From: Pisaster brevispinus
Taxonomy: Eukaryota > Echinodermata > Asteroidea > Forcipulatida > Asteriidae
Assembly: GCA_023634235.1 (NCBI GenBank)
Contig: JAMKCF010000018.1
Coordinates: forward strand, 3,749,474 to 3,813,473
Length of the DNA: 64,000 nt
Direction of reading: 5' to 3'
Both the position numbers and the translations under genes were made by a program. The notes below the pieces were generated by a model that did no database searches, was not told the DNA's origin, and saw only the letters and a list, made by a program, of their open reading frames with translations. Shown piece after piece: positions 23,946-35,286 of the stretch (position 1 is its first letter; the number at the start of each line of letters is the position of its first letter).

Positions 23946-24518
23946 CCTGCCGAAGAAAGCTTGAACTTACCCCTAGTTCAACCCTTGCTCCATGTCTCAA
24001 AATACCTCAGATCCGAATGCAAGTTGCAGACGTTTCTGTCAGGATGAACTCTCAGTCTCTCACCCCTGGTATTGGAATTCCAGATGAAAGTATTCTCTCA
24101 GGAAAGCATTTGTGGATATAAAGTTTCAAAGAAGTAATCCTACAGCTTGAAAGACATTCATCATCCCCCCCCCCCCCCCCCCCCCCCGATCATGAACATG
24201 TCTTTTGTTTATGCCTTTAAAGTAATGAAAAACAATGTCCGAGGCTCGCCTTTAAGAACAGCAATTCCCCAAGAATGCCTTTTGGGGGAATGGTTTACTT
24301 CAACGGGGGAAGGAGTCGGTCCCTTTAGCCTGAAAAGCACGCATAGAAAATGTTCTGGGCTATTTTTGTTTTTGTTCTTCCTGTTAGCTTTAAAGAGAGG
24401 AGTGTATATTTTAATTTACATTTTTGATAACCAGGACAAACACTTCACTCAAGCTATGAAGAAAATTTCCCCCCGGTCATCGCCTTGGTGCCCCTTGAAA
24501 TGTCACAGTTAGAAACCT

Positions 24519-24679
24519 GGGCCCAATTTCATAGAGCTACTTTTGCTTACCAGAATAAGGTTACCAGCCAAACTACCATGTCATGTGTACAAATTGTGAC
24601 TGGTGTCCTGCTCATTTCTGCTCAGCAGGAAATTGTTAATCACTACTTTCTGCTTAAGCAGCTCTATGAAATTGGGTCC
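24519..24679. mobile_element. Family E palindromic MITE
   Basis: GGGCCCAATTTCATAGAGCT and AGCTCTATGAAATTGGGTCC are inverted ends. Confidence 0.8.
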
Positions 24680-24865
24680 TGCATTTCCCTCATTTTAGAG
24701 ATGCCCTTCACTAAAGGAAAAATCTGCCTAGCCTTTACAAGGAGGAAGTGCTAAGCCTGGAAAACTCAACTGATTGGTGTTTTGTCATTAAACAAATCTA
24801 TTCTGTTGGATATGTCATGGAGGGGAAAAAAAAGAAGCATTTTGATAGTTTTGATGGTAGCTTAA

Positions 24866-25340
24866 CGGGGCTGTGCCGCTAAGATCAAAGCAGGCGTGTG
24901 GCTGTACTTCGAATTACGATCTCTCACCCAGTTACTGCACGCGCGCGCTTCTCGTTGATTTAATATGGAGGGCGCGCGCATACAGTAACTGAGTGAGAGT
25001 GGGTAATTCTGTGCACAGCCACACGGCCCTTCCATGGCAAAACAGCCTAACTCATGTATGACATTTTGAGAAAAGCAAGTACAGAGATAAGCTGTTTGCT
25101 ATAAAAATGTGACGAAAGTGTAAAAAGAGGTTGAGAAAGGACATAATTAGTTATATAATATTTTAAAAGCCATACATAGTATGCCTTTAAAACTTTGAAG
25201 TATGGAAAAAGTGCCCTTAATTTACCCAGAAATGATCTTATATAAAAAATGAAAAATAAAAAATAAACAAAATTCGAGTTGGGCTGTTTTGCCATGGAAG
25301 GGCTGCTCAGGCCTGCTTTGATCATGACAACACAGCCCCT
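24866..25340. mobile_element. TTAA-flanked inverted-repeat element (475 bp)
   Basis: TTAA at 24862-24865 and 25341-25344 borders ends CGGGGCTGTG and CACAGCCCCT, with further inverted matches such as GATCAAAGCAGGC / GCCTGCTTTGATC. The TTAA site is typical of piggyBac-like or Kolobok-like elements. It contains a GC-rich palindromic stretch (ACGCGCGCGC / GGCGCGCGCA). A related interior recurs at about 44120-44346. Confidence 0.8.
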
Positions 25341-26082
25341 TTAATGGTTTTACTGGTGTTGACACAGCCCCTTTAGTGGTTTTACTATTAGTGTTAGCAT
25401 CTAGATAAGGTAATGTGCCCAGTAAACATTTCCTTCTGCTACTGTGTTACACCTTGTTCTATTGTTACACATGTTCTATTGTTACAAACATGGAGGAATA
25501 CAGGTGGGTTGAACACCATTACCATTCCATGTCACTTTTGTATTCCATTTCTTTTTATTAGTGTTGACAATGTATTACAATTTAACTATGTGTTTGTCCA
25601 TGTAACTGTGTGTATTACCATAGAGCAAGCCCTATGGTATTACCATGGAGGTAGAATGTATTTTTGTGTAATACTGTGAGACAGCTACTGAATTACTCTC
25701 AGAAAAGGGGAATACTCCTGAAAAAAGTGGTTTCCAATTTTTTTTTTTTTAATTTTGCTCTTGATAGTTACAGTAGTAGTTAGTAACTCTTCCTCCAGAA
25801 ACTGGGAAGCCTTGACCAACTCTCAAACTTTTAAAGAAATATTTAACAAAACAGTTTGAGAGGAAAACGTATATTTATTCGTGACATTGATGTTTCATGA
25901 CTTTAAATAAAATAGTTTGAAAACGTTCTCATGATTGGGGGGGGGGGGCTACATGTATAGGGAGCAGAAATGGATTTCGAAGAAACATTTATTATTTCAA
26001 TCTCTTTATTTAACTTTATTTGAAATTTATTGATCTGTGCCTTCCATACAGTAATATGACCAAGTGGTCTGGCAAACTGCGG

Positions 26083-26135
26083 GGCCCAATTTCATGGCTC
26101 TGCTTACCGTAAGCAAAGAATCGGCGCTTACGGAA
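26083..26135. mobile_element. Family E left-end fragment
   Basis: GGGCCCAATTTCATGGCTCT and GTAAGCAAAGAATCGGCGC match the 33.8-kb copy. Confidence 0.5.
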
Positions 26136-26359
26136 GCAATGTTTTCCATTTTGTTGTCCTTCTCACCCTTTTGCTTGTGTCCTTGAGCAAGACACTTAAT
26201 AATAATTTGCTTCTCTTCACCTCAGAGTATTTAATAGGGGACCTGTGAAGGATGAGGTGGTATTGTGTTGGATTAATCCCTAACCAGCTGCCAAGGTTGT
26301 ATACTCCCCAAGTTGAGAAAGATCCCAGAGGAACTTTTAAAAGTACACCTGATGACCAG

Positions 26360-26470
26360 GGCCTAATTTTATAGAGCTACTTCAAGCACCAAAAAGTAGC
26401 TTAAACACAGAGCAATTTGCTTACCAGAATAAGGTTACCAGCCAAAAATACCCTTCCACGTGTGCTGTCT
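26360..26470. mobile_element. Family E fragment
   Basis: GGGCCTAATTTTATAGAGCT and AGAATAAGGTTACCAGCC. Confidence 0.55.
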
Positions 26471-26819
26471 GTGACTGGTTTTGTGCTAATTTGTCATGTT
26501 TGTGCTTGCTTTATTTTCTGCTTTGGCAGAGCATCTCTGAATTTTAGCCCAGGGAAATTAATTTTTCTAGCACTTTTAGCGCCTCATGGTGAATATGTGT
26601 GCTTTACAAAACTCTGTTAATATAGGTCAGTCCAGTTCTTTGTGTTCACTATGCCAGTCACAGTAATCGCATGGAAAGGAACCAGACTAATGTCCCTTCC
26701 AGCCTCAGTTTGGTTCACATTGATCTGACTTGAAGAAATACAAGATGGCCACACGCCATTAGGTCATAACTGTATTATGCATTGTCTACATTCTTGAAGT
26801 GTTTTACTGTTAGGTGAAA

Positions 26820-27040
26820 CGGTTCTTCATACTTTCCTCCTTCTTAGGACTGCTTTAAGTTTTTTGTAGTTTCATGGTTTATTTTTTTAGGGGTTTCATG
26901 GAATTCCTGTTTATGTTTACAATTGTTTTATATATATCTGGGTATGTTTAATGGCTGCTTGTTTTTTACTTCTTTCAATCTGTTAAGTGCCTTGAGCGGC
27001 TTTTTATTATTATTGTTATTAGTATTATTATAATTATCTT
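26820..27040 (+). mobile_element. LINE 3' tail relic
   Basis: CTGTTAAGTGCCTTGAGCGG followed by TTTTTATTATTATTG repeats is the usual 3' UTR end of CR1/L2-like LINEs. No coding part is seen. Confidence 0.6.
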
Positions 27041-28090
27041 AATAGACCATTGTCATGTTCCATGTACCCATAACAGTAATAAATGCTAATATTCATTTAA
27101 TGGGAGAAAATCAAGAGGGCCGTACCATGATGGACGTCTACGCCTTGTTGAACTATTTTAGAGCTAACTTTTGGGCCTGTCCCAGTTTGTTCCCACCCCC
27201 ATGAAGAATGTGTGAACTGAGTAACTTATGACTAACCTAGTCCCAAACCCTCTTTTCTTTCCTTTGAACAAAAGGAAGTCTGGTAGGTGAAGTGAAGTAG
27301 AAAGGAGGTTGTATTTTGTGTGTGCAAAGGATATACTTTTTTTTAACTGCGTGAAGATTTCTAGATGGGTCAATGGTCTCGAATAAAGGTAGACTACACA
27401 ATACAACTGGAATGTCATTGTGGGCGGGCCATCTAAAACAAAAAACTTGTTATGAGGATTCGGTTTTCAAGCTGATTATTTGTACTCATAGAATAAGATT
27501 TATTTGAATATTCTTCATGTTATACATTATGTAACATGTAGGGTTGATCAGGTCACATATATTTGCTGCTTTTTGTGATAGTTCCTCCTTCACATCTTGT
27601 TATTCTGTTTAAATAGAAATCTGATTTTCTATTGTAAAGTTGCCAATTAGGGTACATTTGGTGGCTTTTAAAATGGGAGTAACATAGTTTTATTTGAACA
27701 AGGCCAAGCTGTTCTGTGTGTTGTACCTGGGGTCTGCCCAGTCACATGTACATGAACTGTGAAAGCGCACAAGGGCGTGGTGAAAACTGGAACCAATTTA
27801 AATTCAGAAGTCATCTAGAGGATTTCATTACTGTAGTAGTTTGATCGAATGAAGTAGCTATTTGTGGTCGTACGCTGCCTCACCATTGAATCCAGTGTGT
27901 GTGTTTACCAGAAGAGAGAGGATTTATTTGAAACCATCTTGCTTTGCTTTTTATGTCTTTGGAATTTTTAAACCTGTAAGTATTTTTTAGGGGGAAACAA
28001 AATTCTCTATCCTGCCACCAATTTCTAGGGAATTTATTCAATTTTTTTTTAATGGATGTTGGACTTCATTTCCCTTTTTAAAGTATTCCT

Positions 28091-28222
28091 GGAAAAATGT
28101 CCGTATCCTGCCACCACTTTTTCACTAATTTTTACCGAAAAGAATATCTCATTTGAGTAAATTAGATACTATTTTATTCCATAACGAATGAAAAAGTGGT
28201 GGCTGGATACGGACATTTTTCC
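28091..28222. mobile_element. 132-bp hairpin MITE with 8-bp TSD
   Basis: Two 34-nt arms (28091-28124 and 28189-28222) are inverted with one mismatch; the outer arm reads GGAAAAATGTCCGTATCC. Exact 8-bp TSD GTATTCCT at 28083-28090 and 28223-28230. Related sequences ATCCTGCCACCAATTT (about 28009) and AATGGTGGCAGGATACGG (about 28523) flank it in opposite orientation. Confidence 0.87.
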
Positions 28223-28224
28223 GT

Positions 28225-29580
28225 ATTCCTTGTGAGAGATTGGTAGCTGAAATGCTAAATTTGTACCTTTAAAAAGGAAAATACAAACACATTTCATTGT
28301 GCGGATAAAACTCTCGCACACTTACATGTATGCCCAAAGGAACTAAAATGGAGTGTAGCAAGTCGGCGTTTTCAAGACCATCCATAGACCCCAAAATTGC
28401 TTATTTTTCCATAATTTTGGCACTTTGTATTTGTTCAAAGTGCCTGTGCCTCTCTGTATACTTTCTGTCAACCCTTCTGGACGGGTAAGGATATATTATA
28501 GTTTGCCTAAATTAAGGGAGATAAAATGGTGGCAGGATACGGAATGTTAGCCTAGTTTTAGTATAGACCATGGATTTACAGGTAGTCAGATGGGGGTGTG
28601 TCGGTGTGGGGTGTCTCTGTCGTATTTTGAACACCATTTGAGTTAAATGGCACACCTTGCTTTTCGTTTGGTTCTGCCAATTGATGTGGAGCTGATTTAT
28701 TGGCAAAACTTTGGTTTTAATTTGAGGGTATAGGGTCATAGATTGGTTTTTGTCAACTTAATGCCGATGTGGCAAATTTGTAAAGAAAGATACAATGAAA
28801 GTCACCTGTGAAAGTTTCAGTTGAATCATAGAGACAGGACCTTTCCCTATATGGTTGAATACTGTGCCTAGTTTTATTGAGAAAACAGCCAAAAACTGTC
28901 ACAGGTTTTTTTTGTTTTTTTTTCTTCTTGTTTTTCTTTCTTTGAGAGCATCGAATCCATCTACGTTTAGCGAGGTGACGACAGAATGGCACAATGATGT
29001 CCCTTTGTATGTTTTAATCCATGACCATTTAGCATTTTGTGGTATTTCTTCTGTTTTTTCTATCAACACGCCTGAGACGTCTTGCCTTTTCCCCCAGGTA
29101 CTACCATACATGGATCTGTCCTTAGTTTTGACGTGAAGAAAAAAAAGTAGTCAATCAGAAAAAGCATCCTTTAGAATATGAGCTGCGAATTTATGTAACT
29201 TGAAAATCAACTTTGCCCATGATGTTTAGGCCTATTGCAAATAATTAGGTATTGAACATTTTCTTTCAAACTCAAAGAATTCTGAACAAGAAATCTGTGT
29301 TTTATATCATTGTCACCATCCTTCTCTCCACGTTGCTACAGTCACAAAACTAAATTGTAGAAATTTAGCTCTGGTGTCTATAAAAAAAAATAGACACTGA
29401 AAATTGCCTTTTTTGACTGACATTAAGCAACCTGTTTACTCGCTAGCTCTAGGGTCCCTTCAATGTGTTGCCATGGCAAACGCCAATTAAGTCCACAGGG
29501 GGGGGGGGGGGAACAAAATCAATAAACGGCCAGTTGGAAATGATGTTGCGTTGTACATGTAGCTGTGTGATACATATTTA
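28225..29580. other. Unassigned non-coding sequence
   Basis: Apart from a GGTGGCAGGATACGG remnant at 28523 nothing is recognised. Overlapping short frames at 28750-29140 on both strands have no domain. Confidence 0.5.
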
Positions 29581-29583
29581 ACA

Positions 29584-29778
29584 GGGCCCAATTTCATAGA
29601 GCTGCTTAAGCAGAAAATAATGCTTAACAATTTACTGCTAAAGCAGAAAAGAGCAGGATACCAGTCACAAAATGTACACGTGACTTAGCAGTTTGGCTGG
29701 TAACCTTATTCTGGTGAGCACAATTTTATTGTGCTTAGCAAATTTTTGTGCTTAAAGCAGCTCTATGAAATTGGGCCC
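29584..29778. mobile_element. Family E palindromic MITE (intact ends)
   Basis: GGGCCCAATTTCATAGAGCT and AGCTCTATGAAATTGGGCCC are perfect inverted ends. TSD not evident. Confidence 0.83.
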
Positions 29779-29899
29779 AGGTTGTAATGTGTACCCAGAT
29801 TTAAGCAAGAAGAAGTGAAGTTTTATCTGCCGTATGTTCCTTTGTATTTGGGAATTTTTTTAATCAAAATTTTAAGTAAAAATGTTTGACCTTCAAAGG

Positions 29900-30260
29900 C
29901 AGGGTGTAGGCCTACATTCGGTAGTTACTCTACAAGTTAATGAGCGTACAAACTTACTTTGGTAAAGAGCACTGCAGAGCTGTTGATAGTTTAAAACACT
30001 GCGCGAAACGACTCCCTTTGAAGTAGTGTAGTTTTAGAGAACAAAGGTATTATTTTCACCGCAAAATTTGAATCTGTGAAAGGCCTCAGGCATGAAGCCT
30101 TTTTCTATAGAAATGAGTTTTTAAGTCGTTTGAAATCATTTCGGACCGTTTCTCTTCAATTGTATGGCGATAGCTCGCGTGGAACTTTGGAGCGCACAAT
30201 GTTTTGCACAACGAACATGCAGACAAATTTTGTCATTAAAACATTGCTGGGATTTAAACA
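29900..30260 (+). mobile_element. Relative of the 0.7-1.1-kb TTAA element
   Basis: TTTGGTAAAGAGCACTGCAG and CAAAATTTGAATCTGTGAAAG follow the same order as 700-870. The ends are degraded. Confidence 0.55.
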
Positions 30261-30412
30261 AATATATATTTAATAAACCTACTGACCTATCCTATTTTTC
30301 TGGCCCGTTACTCCAACATAACATTATAATTTTTTTAGGCCTGACTCTCCACACCATGCAGTGCATGAAGCATCACCTTCTTTGAACGTTCTCCTTCTTC
30401 TTGTTCTTGCAG

Positions 30413-30520
30413 GACTCTTTTATCTTGACGTGTGTAGGACTGCTGACTTGAGTTACAATGGAAGGTTGTGGCGGCAAGTGTATGAAATTCTTGCTCATTG
30501 TTATCAACTTAATAGTGGCA
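30413..30520 (+). CDS. Tetraspanin 1, first coding exon with 45 nt of 5' UTR
   Basis: A pyrimidine-rich acceptor ending in TTCTTGCAG precedes 30413. The ATG is at 30458 and the donor GTAAGT at 30521. The exon encodes 21 residues beginning MEGCGGKCMKFLL, a typical tetraspanin N terminus leading into membrane segment 1. The acceptor upstream of the ATG implies at least one earlier non-coding exon, which I could not locate. The reading frame open beyond 30520 is intron. Confidence 0.85.
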
Positions 30521-33500
30521 GTAAGTACAGTCTTTAACAAAGGACAGAAGTTCCACACATTTTTAACCCTACCTTTTGAAGTATTATTTAAGATCATCGG
30601 AAATATAATAACCCAAAATGCAAGCCTCCAATCACAACAGGGCTCGAATTTGGGGAAAAATTCCACAAGAGTACACGGCTTGGCAGCTCAAAATGTTTAG
30701 CAGACCACAATATATTTTTTACAAGACCAGACTTTTCACAGGAAAAAAGCTTTCTAAATGTTCAGTTTTACATGTAAATTGTTCTTATTTGGACATCAAG
30801 CACTCAGAGAAGATTTATCTCATTTTGTCTTATGGGTTAAGTATGTTTTGATACTCAATGGAATTGTATTTACCCTTGCAGACTCAAAGTCAACATTTTG
30901 AACATCAGTTCTTTCTGTAGGAGGTACTTCACAGTATACCAGTGAGGTATTATTATTCAATTGAAAAACACAAGACTGCTGGACTTGTCCGGTCATGAGT
31001 TCACTGGCCCGGGGGCTATAGTCACTGGCCTCGGGCCTGCGGTCCAGTGTCAACTTCGAGCCCTGCGCAATCTCTACTTACCTGTTCATCGGCATCGACA
31101 AAGTCATCTGGCCAACGTGCTGTTGCTATGTGCTCGCCCACTCTTTGGAACAAACTCCTTGAAAACACCATAGATGCACAAACACTGAGTCAATTTACAC
31201 GCCTTCTCAAAACCCATTTGTTAAACTCGGACTCAATTTTGGTTAAGAGCTTTATTGATTCTGTACAGCGCGTTGGAACTCTGTGTGTAATGCACCTTAT
31301 AAAAACAGTTTTTTATTATTATTATTATTATTATAGTAAGTTTTTTACTTTTAAAAGAATTTCATTCCTGTCAAATAACACCTCTGGTCTTTTGTTGGAC
31401 TCCATTTCCAACAGCTATGCGGTCTTGGTCTGATTGCAACTGGTTTGGTGATCAAGTTTGGCGTCTCCGACTGGATTCCCATCGATGAAGTTGCCGCTCT
31501 CCTTGATAGCCAGCTGCTCAGGAGTGCTGTCTACATCCTCATCGCTGCTGGTGGCTTCGTATTCCTTGTGTCCGTTTGTGGATGCTTGGGAGCGCTCTGC
31601 GAGAACAAGTGCCTCCTGGTTCTGGTAAGTTTATGTCTTATAATAATAGTAATTTATCAATTAATAAACCACAAAGGCTTCTGACTGGCACCCCCGAACA
31701 AAGATATTGACTAAACAGGCATGCAACTCTTCCGCGTTTCCGCGGATTTCCGCGTTTTTTTTTAAATGATCAGCGCTAAAAAAAAAAAAATCGAAAAAAA
31801 AAAAAATAAATAAATAAAAAATTTTTTGGCGATTTTTTTTTAAAAGCCTTATATATGCTTGGCAACAACAATGTACAACCACAATAATGTGAAATAAGCC
31901 TAGTACATGCTAAGAATGCACCTAAGAGCATAATAAACCTCAACATTTTCTAGGGTACCATTGTGGATCTCATGTCCCTTGGCGTTTTGGCTGCCTCGCT
32001 CCGCGCTTGCGTTGTGCCTTTGAAAATTTCCTCTTTTTTTTTCATCGGGCAGTTGCATGCCTGACTAAAAGGGAGACCGCCAATATAGGGCTGGATAGCT
32101 CAGTTGGTAGAGCGCCGGTACGTTAATCCGGAGGTCATTGGTTCAAGTCCCGCTCCAGTCAATTTTTCTTTGTTCAAACCCAAATAATAATAATAAACGT
32201 CGTGTGGTGTTTCAGGAATTTCACAAAATCTCCTTGAGCTGTCCAATTTTCTGGACAGAAGTGAAACAGTCACCAAAGGGGGGACAGAAGTGAAACAGTC
32301 ACCAAAGGGGGACAGAAGTGAAACTGTCACCAAAGGGGGACAGAAGTGAAACTGTCACCAAAGGGGGACAGAAGTGAAACTGTCACCAAAGGGGGACAGA
32401 AGTGAAACAGTCGCCAAAGGGGGACAGAAGTGAAACTGTCACCAAAGGGGGACAGAAGTGAAACAGTCACCAAAGGGGGAAAGAAGTGAAACAGGGGGAA
32501 CCCAGCCTGCAAGCCATTTTTTCAGAAATGTTCACAATCGGCAAGTCGCATCTCTGTAACAAACAAGACTTATCTAGTGCATTTTCCAAGGTTACGGTGC
32601 ACTTCAAAAAAGATTGGTTCAAAAAGACAGAAACCAAATCAGGGACGAGAAGAGAAATGTTTTAAACTTAGAGCAGAAAGTCTGGATTATGTTGTCATCT
32701 GGTCGGAGAGGTCCAGCGTCGTGGACCAACAACTAAAAAGCACAGGTTCCCCGTATGCTTTTGAAAGTGTGTAGCATTGTTTCCTAGCAGCGATTAGAAA
32801 TTTCAGACTTTTATCTGAACTCGGACATTTTAAAGAAAGACACTGGAGTGGAGACGGCCGGCAAGCTTGCCACAACCCACTCAAACCGGAGTGAATGGGA
32901 GCAGTCGTATTTGAGCCCGGCCGTGGCCCACTTGGTGGTCGAGGAGGAGGAGGAGACTTTTGAATGTTTGTCTGTCGACGAAAATCTAGGTGTAGCGGTA
33001 GGGATCGTGTTCCCAGGTGCTTCTCGGGAATCTTCAACTGAAGGAGGTGATTTAAAGTTGGAAATGCAAGCATATAAATCAACATCCCTTCTAGGATTTG
33101 GATTCTAGTGACAGATCTTTTAAATAACTCTTACTCATGTTTTAATGGGGATGAATTTCAAATGTTTTGAGGGTTTTTTTTCCCCTCATTTTAGACTCAT
33201 TTGAGACTCTATCTCCCTTATATCTGATATCTTGTATCTGATTTCTTGCTTATTCCGCCAGTATTTCTTGCTGCTGTTCGTCGTGTTTGCCGCCCAGATT
33301 GCAGCGGGCATCTTTGCCGCCCTGTACACCCGCCAGATCTCAAGTTACTTAGGGAAAGAGGGAATGGAGTTCTTGCGGGACAGCTACGGACTGAAAAACA
33401 CCACCAAGAATGAATTGGGAACTAATGCGTGGGACTTTGTCCAGAACAAGGTAAAGGGAGTTCTAAAACCTTTCATTAATTTAAGGACAATATTTATTCT

Positions 33501-34142
33501 AGTCATTGAGAAATCAGCGATTAGCTTGGTAGGATTCGAACCAACAACCTCGCGATTGCAATGTGCATTGCTACGCCATGAGTACTAGTATGCAAGTCAT
33601 GGTCTGGTTCCTTACTCATTTCAAGGTTGCAAGCATGGTTTACATAATAGACATCACTGTAAGGCCGTGTCCAAAATGGTGGCTACGGCTGCAGCTAGAA
33701 TGCCGCATTTATCATGCATTGAAGTGGAGGATGTCCTTAGCCGTGGCGGTAGCCGCAGCCAATTCTGGTTCACATAGCAAGCACCCTTGTTTACTGGGCC
33801 CAATTTCATGGCTCTGCTCACCGTAAGCAAAGAATCAACACTTACCAAAGCAGGGAATTCTGCGCTAACTAACATCAAGCATATTTCACGGGTTAGCAGG
33901 GAGTTTTTGCTCGTGCGCTTGCGTACTCCCAAGTTACTAGGCATTCTTCGCTTACACAGCTAGCGCAGATAGTTCGGCGCTTGCGCAATGAGCGGAGAAT
34001 GGTGATTGTAGACGCAGAGTTTGGCGGTAAGCAGAGCCATGAAATTGGGCCCGGGTTTCCTCAGGCTTGCAAGCTACAGTGATTAAGCTTAACCATGAGG
34101 CATCCTTAGTTTCATGACCAGAAATGTACAATGTATAATATA

Positions 34143-34176
<34 letters not shown>

Positions 34177-35254
34177 CGATAACGATAACGATAACGATAA
34201 CGATAACGATAACGATAACGATAACGATAACGATAACGATAACGATAACGATAACGATAACGATAACGATGATAATGATAACGATGATAATGATAACGAT
34301 GATAATGATAACGATGATAATGATAACGATGATAATGATAACAATGATAATGATAACAATGATAATGATAACAATGATAATGATAACAATGATAATGATA
34401 ACAATGATAATGATAACAATGATAATGATAACAATGATAATGATAACAATGATAATGATAATGATAACAATGATAATAATAACAATGATAATAATGTGGG
34501 AGATTCCTTTTTCTGTTGGTTTTTTCAGTTGGATTGTTGCGGTGTCGAAGGCCCCGGGGACTATGCTAGCAACCCCTATGTGATTAACTACCCAGAATCT
34601 TGCTGTGCTTCAACGTCATGCGTACCGGGTGACGTCAAAGCTACGGTAAGTAAGAGGTTGAGAAGGTACACGTTGGACAAAATACACATGTGTACGGTCA
34701 ACCCTCGTTATAGAGCACTGTTCAAAAGATGTTCCTCTAATGAAGAGTACATGTACATTCTGAAGTCTAGAATCTCATTTCTGCCGAGTGTTTCTTTGTA
34801 TTTTGCTGTCCTTTAGGCTCCTGTTGTGGAGAGGTAGTTGTGCCATTCCCAGCGATCTTGTTATGATGAGAGTCGACTGTACTTTTTTCTCTTTTTTTTT
34901 TTCTTCGTGTTATTATTAATTGTGTTATTAATTTGTTTTCAAAGAAAAAATTTAAACCTTCCAACAGGGAATTGCGAATGTTTTTTCTGGAATGGTCTAA
35001 TGTGTAACTGCAGAGCTGCATTACTTGTGAAGTATCTTGATCTAGCTACTAGGTTATGTGCGCTTTATAAGAACCAAGTACTATTTTATTTATATATTTT
35101 TTCATGATTTGGGTGTGGTTGAAATCTTACAGGGCTGCAGGGTAGGTATTGAATTGCTGATTACCGACTATGGTACCATCATCGGAGCTACTGCAGTTGG
35201 TGTTGCTTTCTTTGAGGTAAGAGCGCCCTCTACTGTCAGGCCACTTTTTCAAGC

Positions 35255-35286
<32 letters not shown>

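Larger units (their letters stand above)
25345..28000. other. Mostly unassigned non-coding sequence
   Basis: Holds family E fragments (26083, 26360) and a LINE tail (26820-27040). The remainder is AT-rich with no gene signal. Confidence 0.5.

Noticed and set aside
32088..32162. tRNA-Lys-like sequence as a real tRNA gene
   Set aside because: It is one of at least eight dispersed copies with shared non-tRNA flanks, and its stems are imperfect, so it is a SINE head.
32848..33108. 86-codon frame in tetraspanin 1 intron 2 as an alternative exon
   Set aside because: No recognisable domain and no matching piece in gene 2; the tetraspanin reading continues directly from exon 2 to exon 3.
33952..34583. 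Long open frames on both strands (LSLS and MIMIT repeats)
   Set aside because: They are products of the stop-free GATAAC/AATGAT microsatellite.
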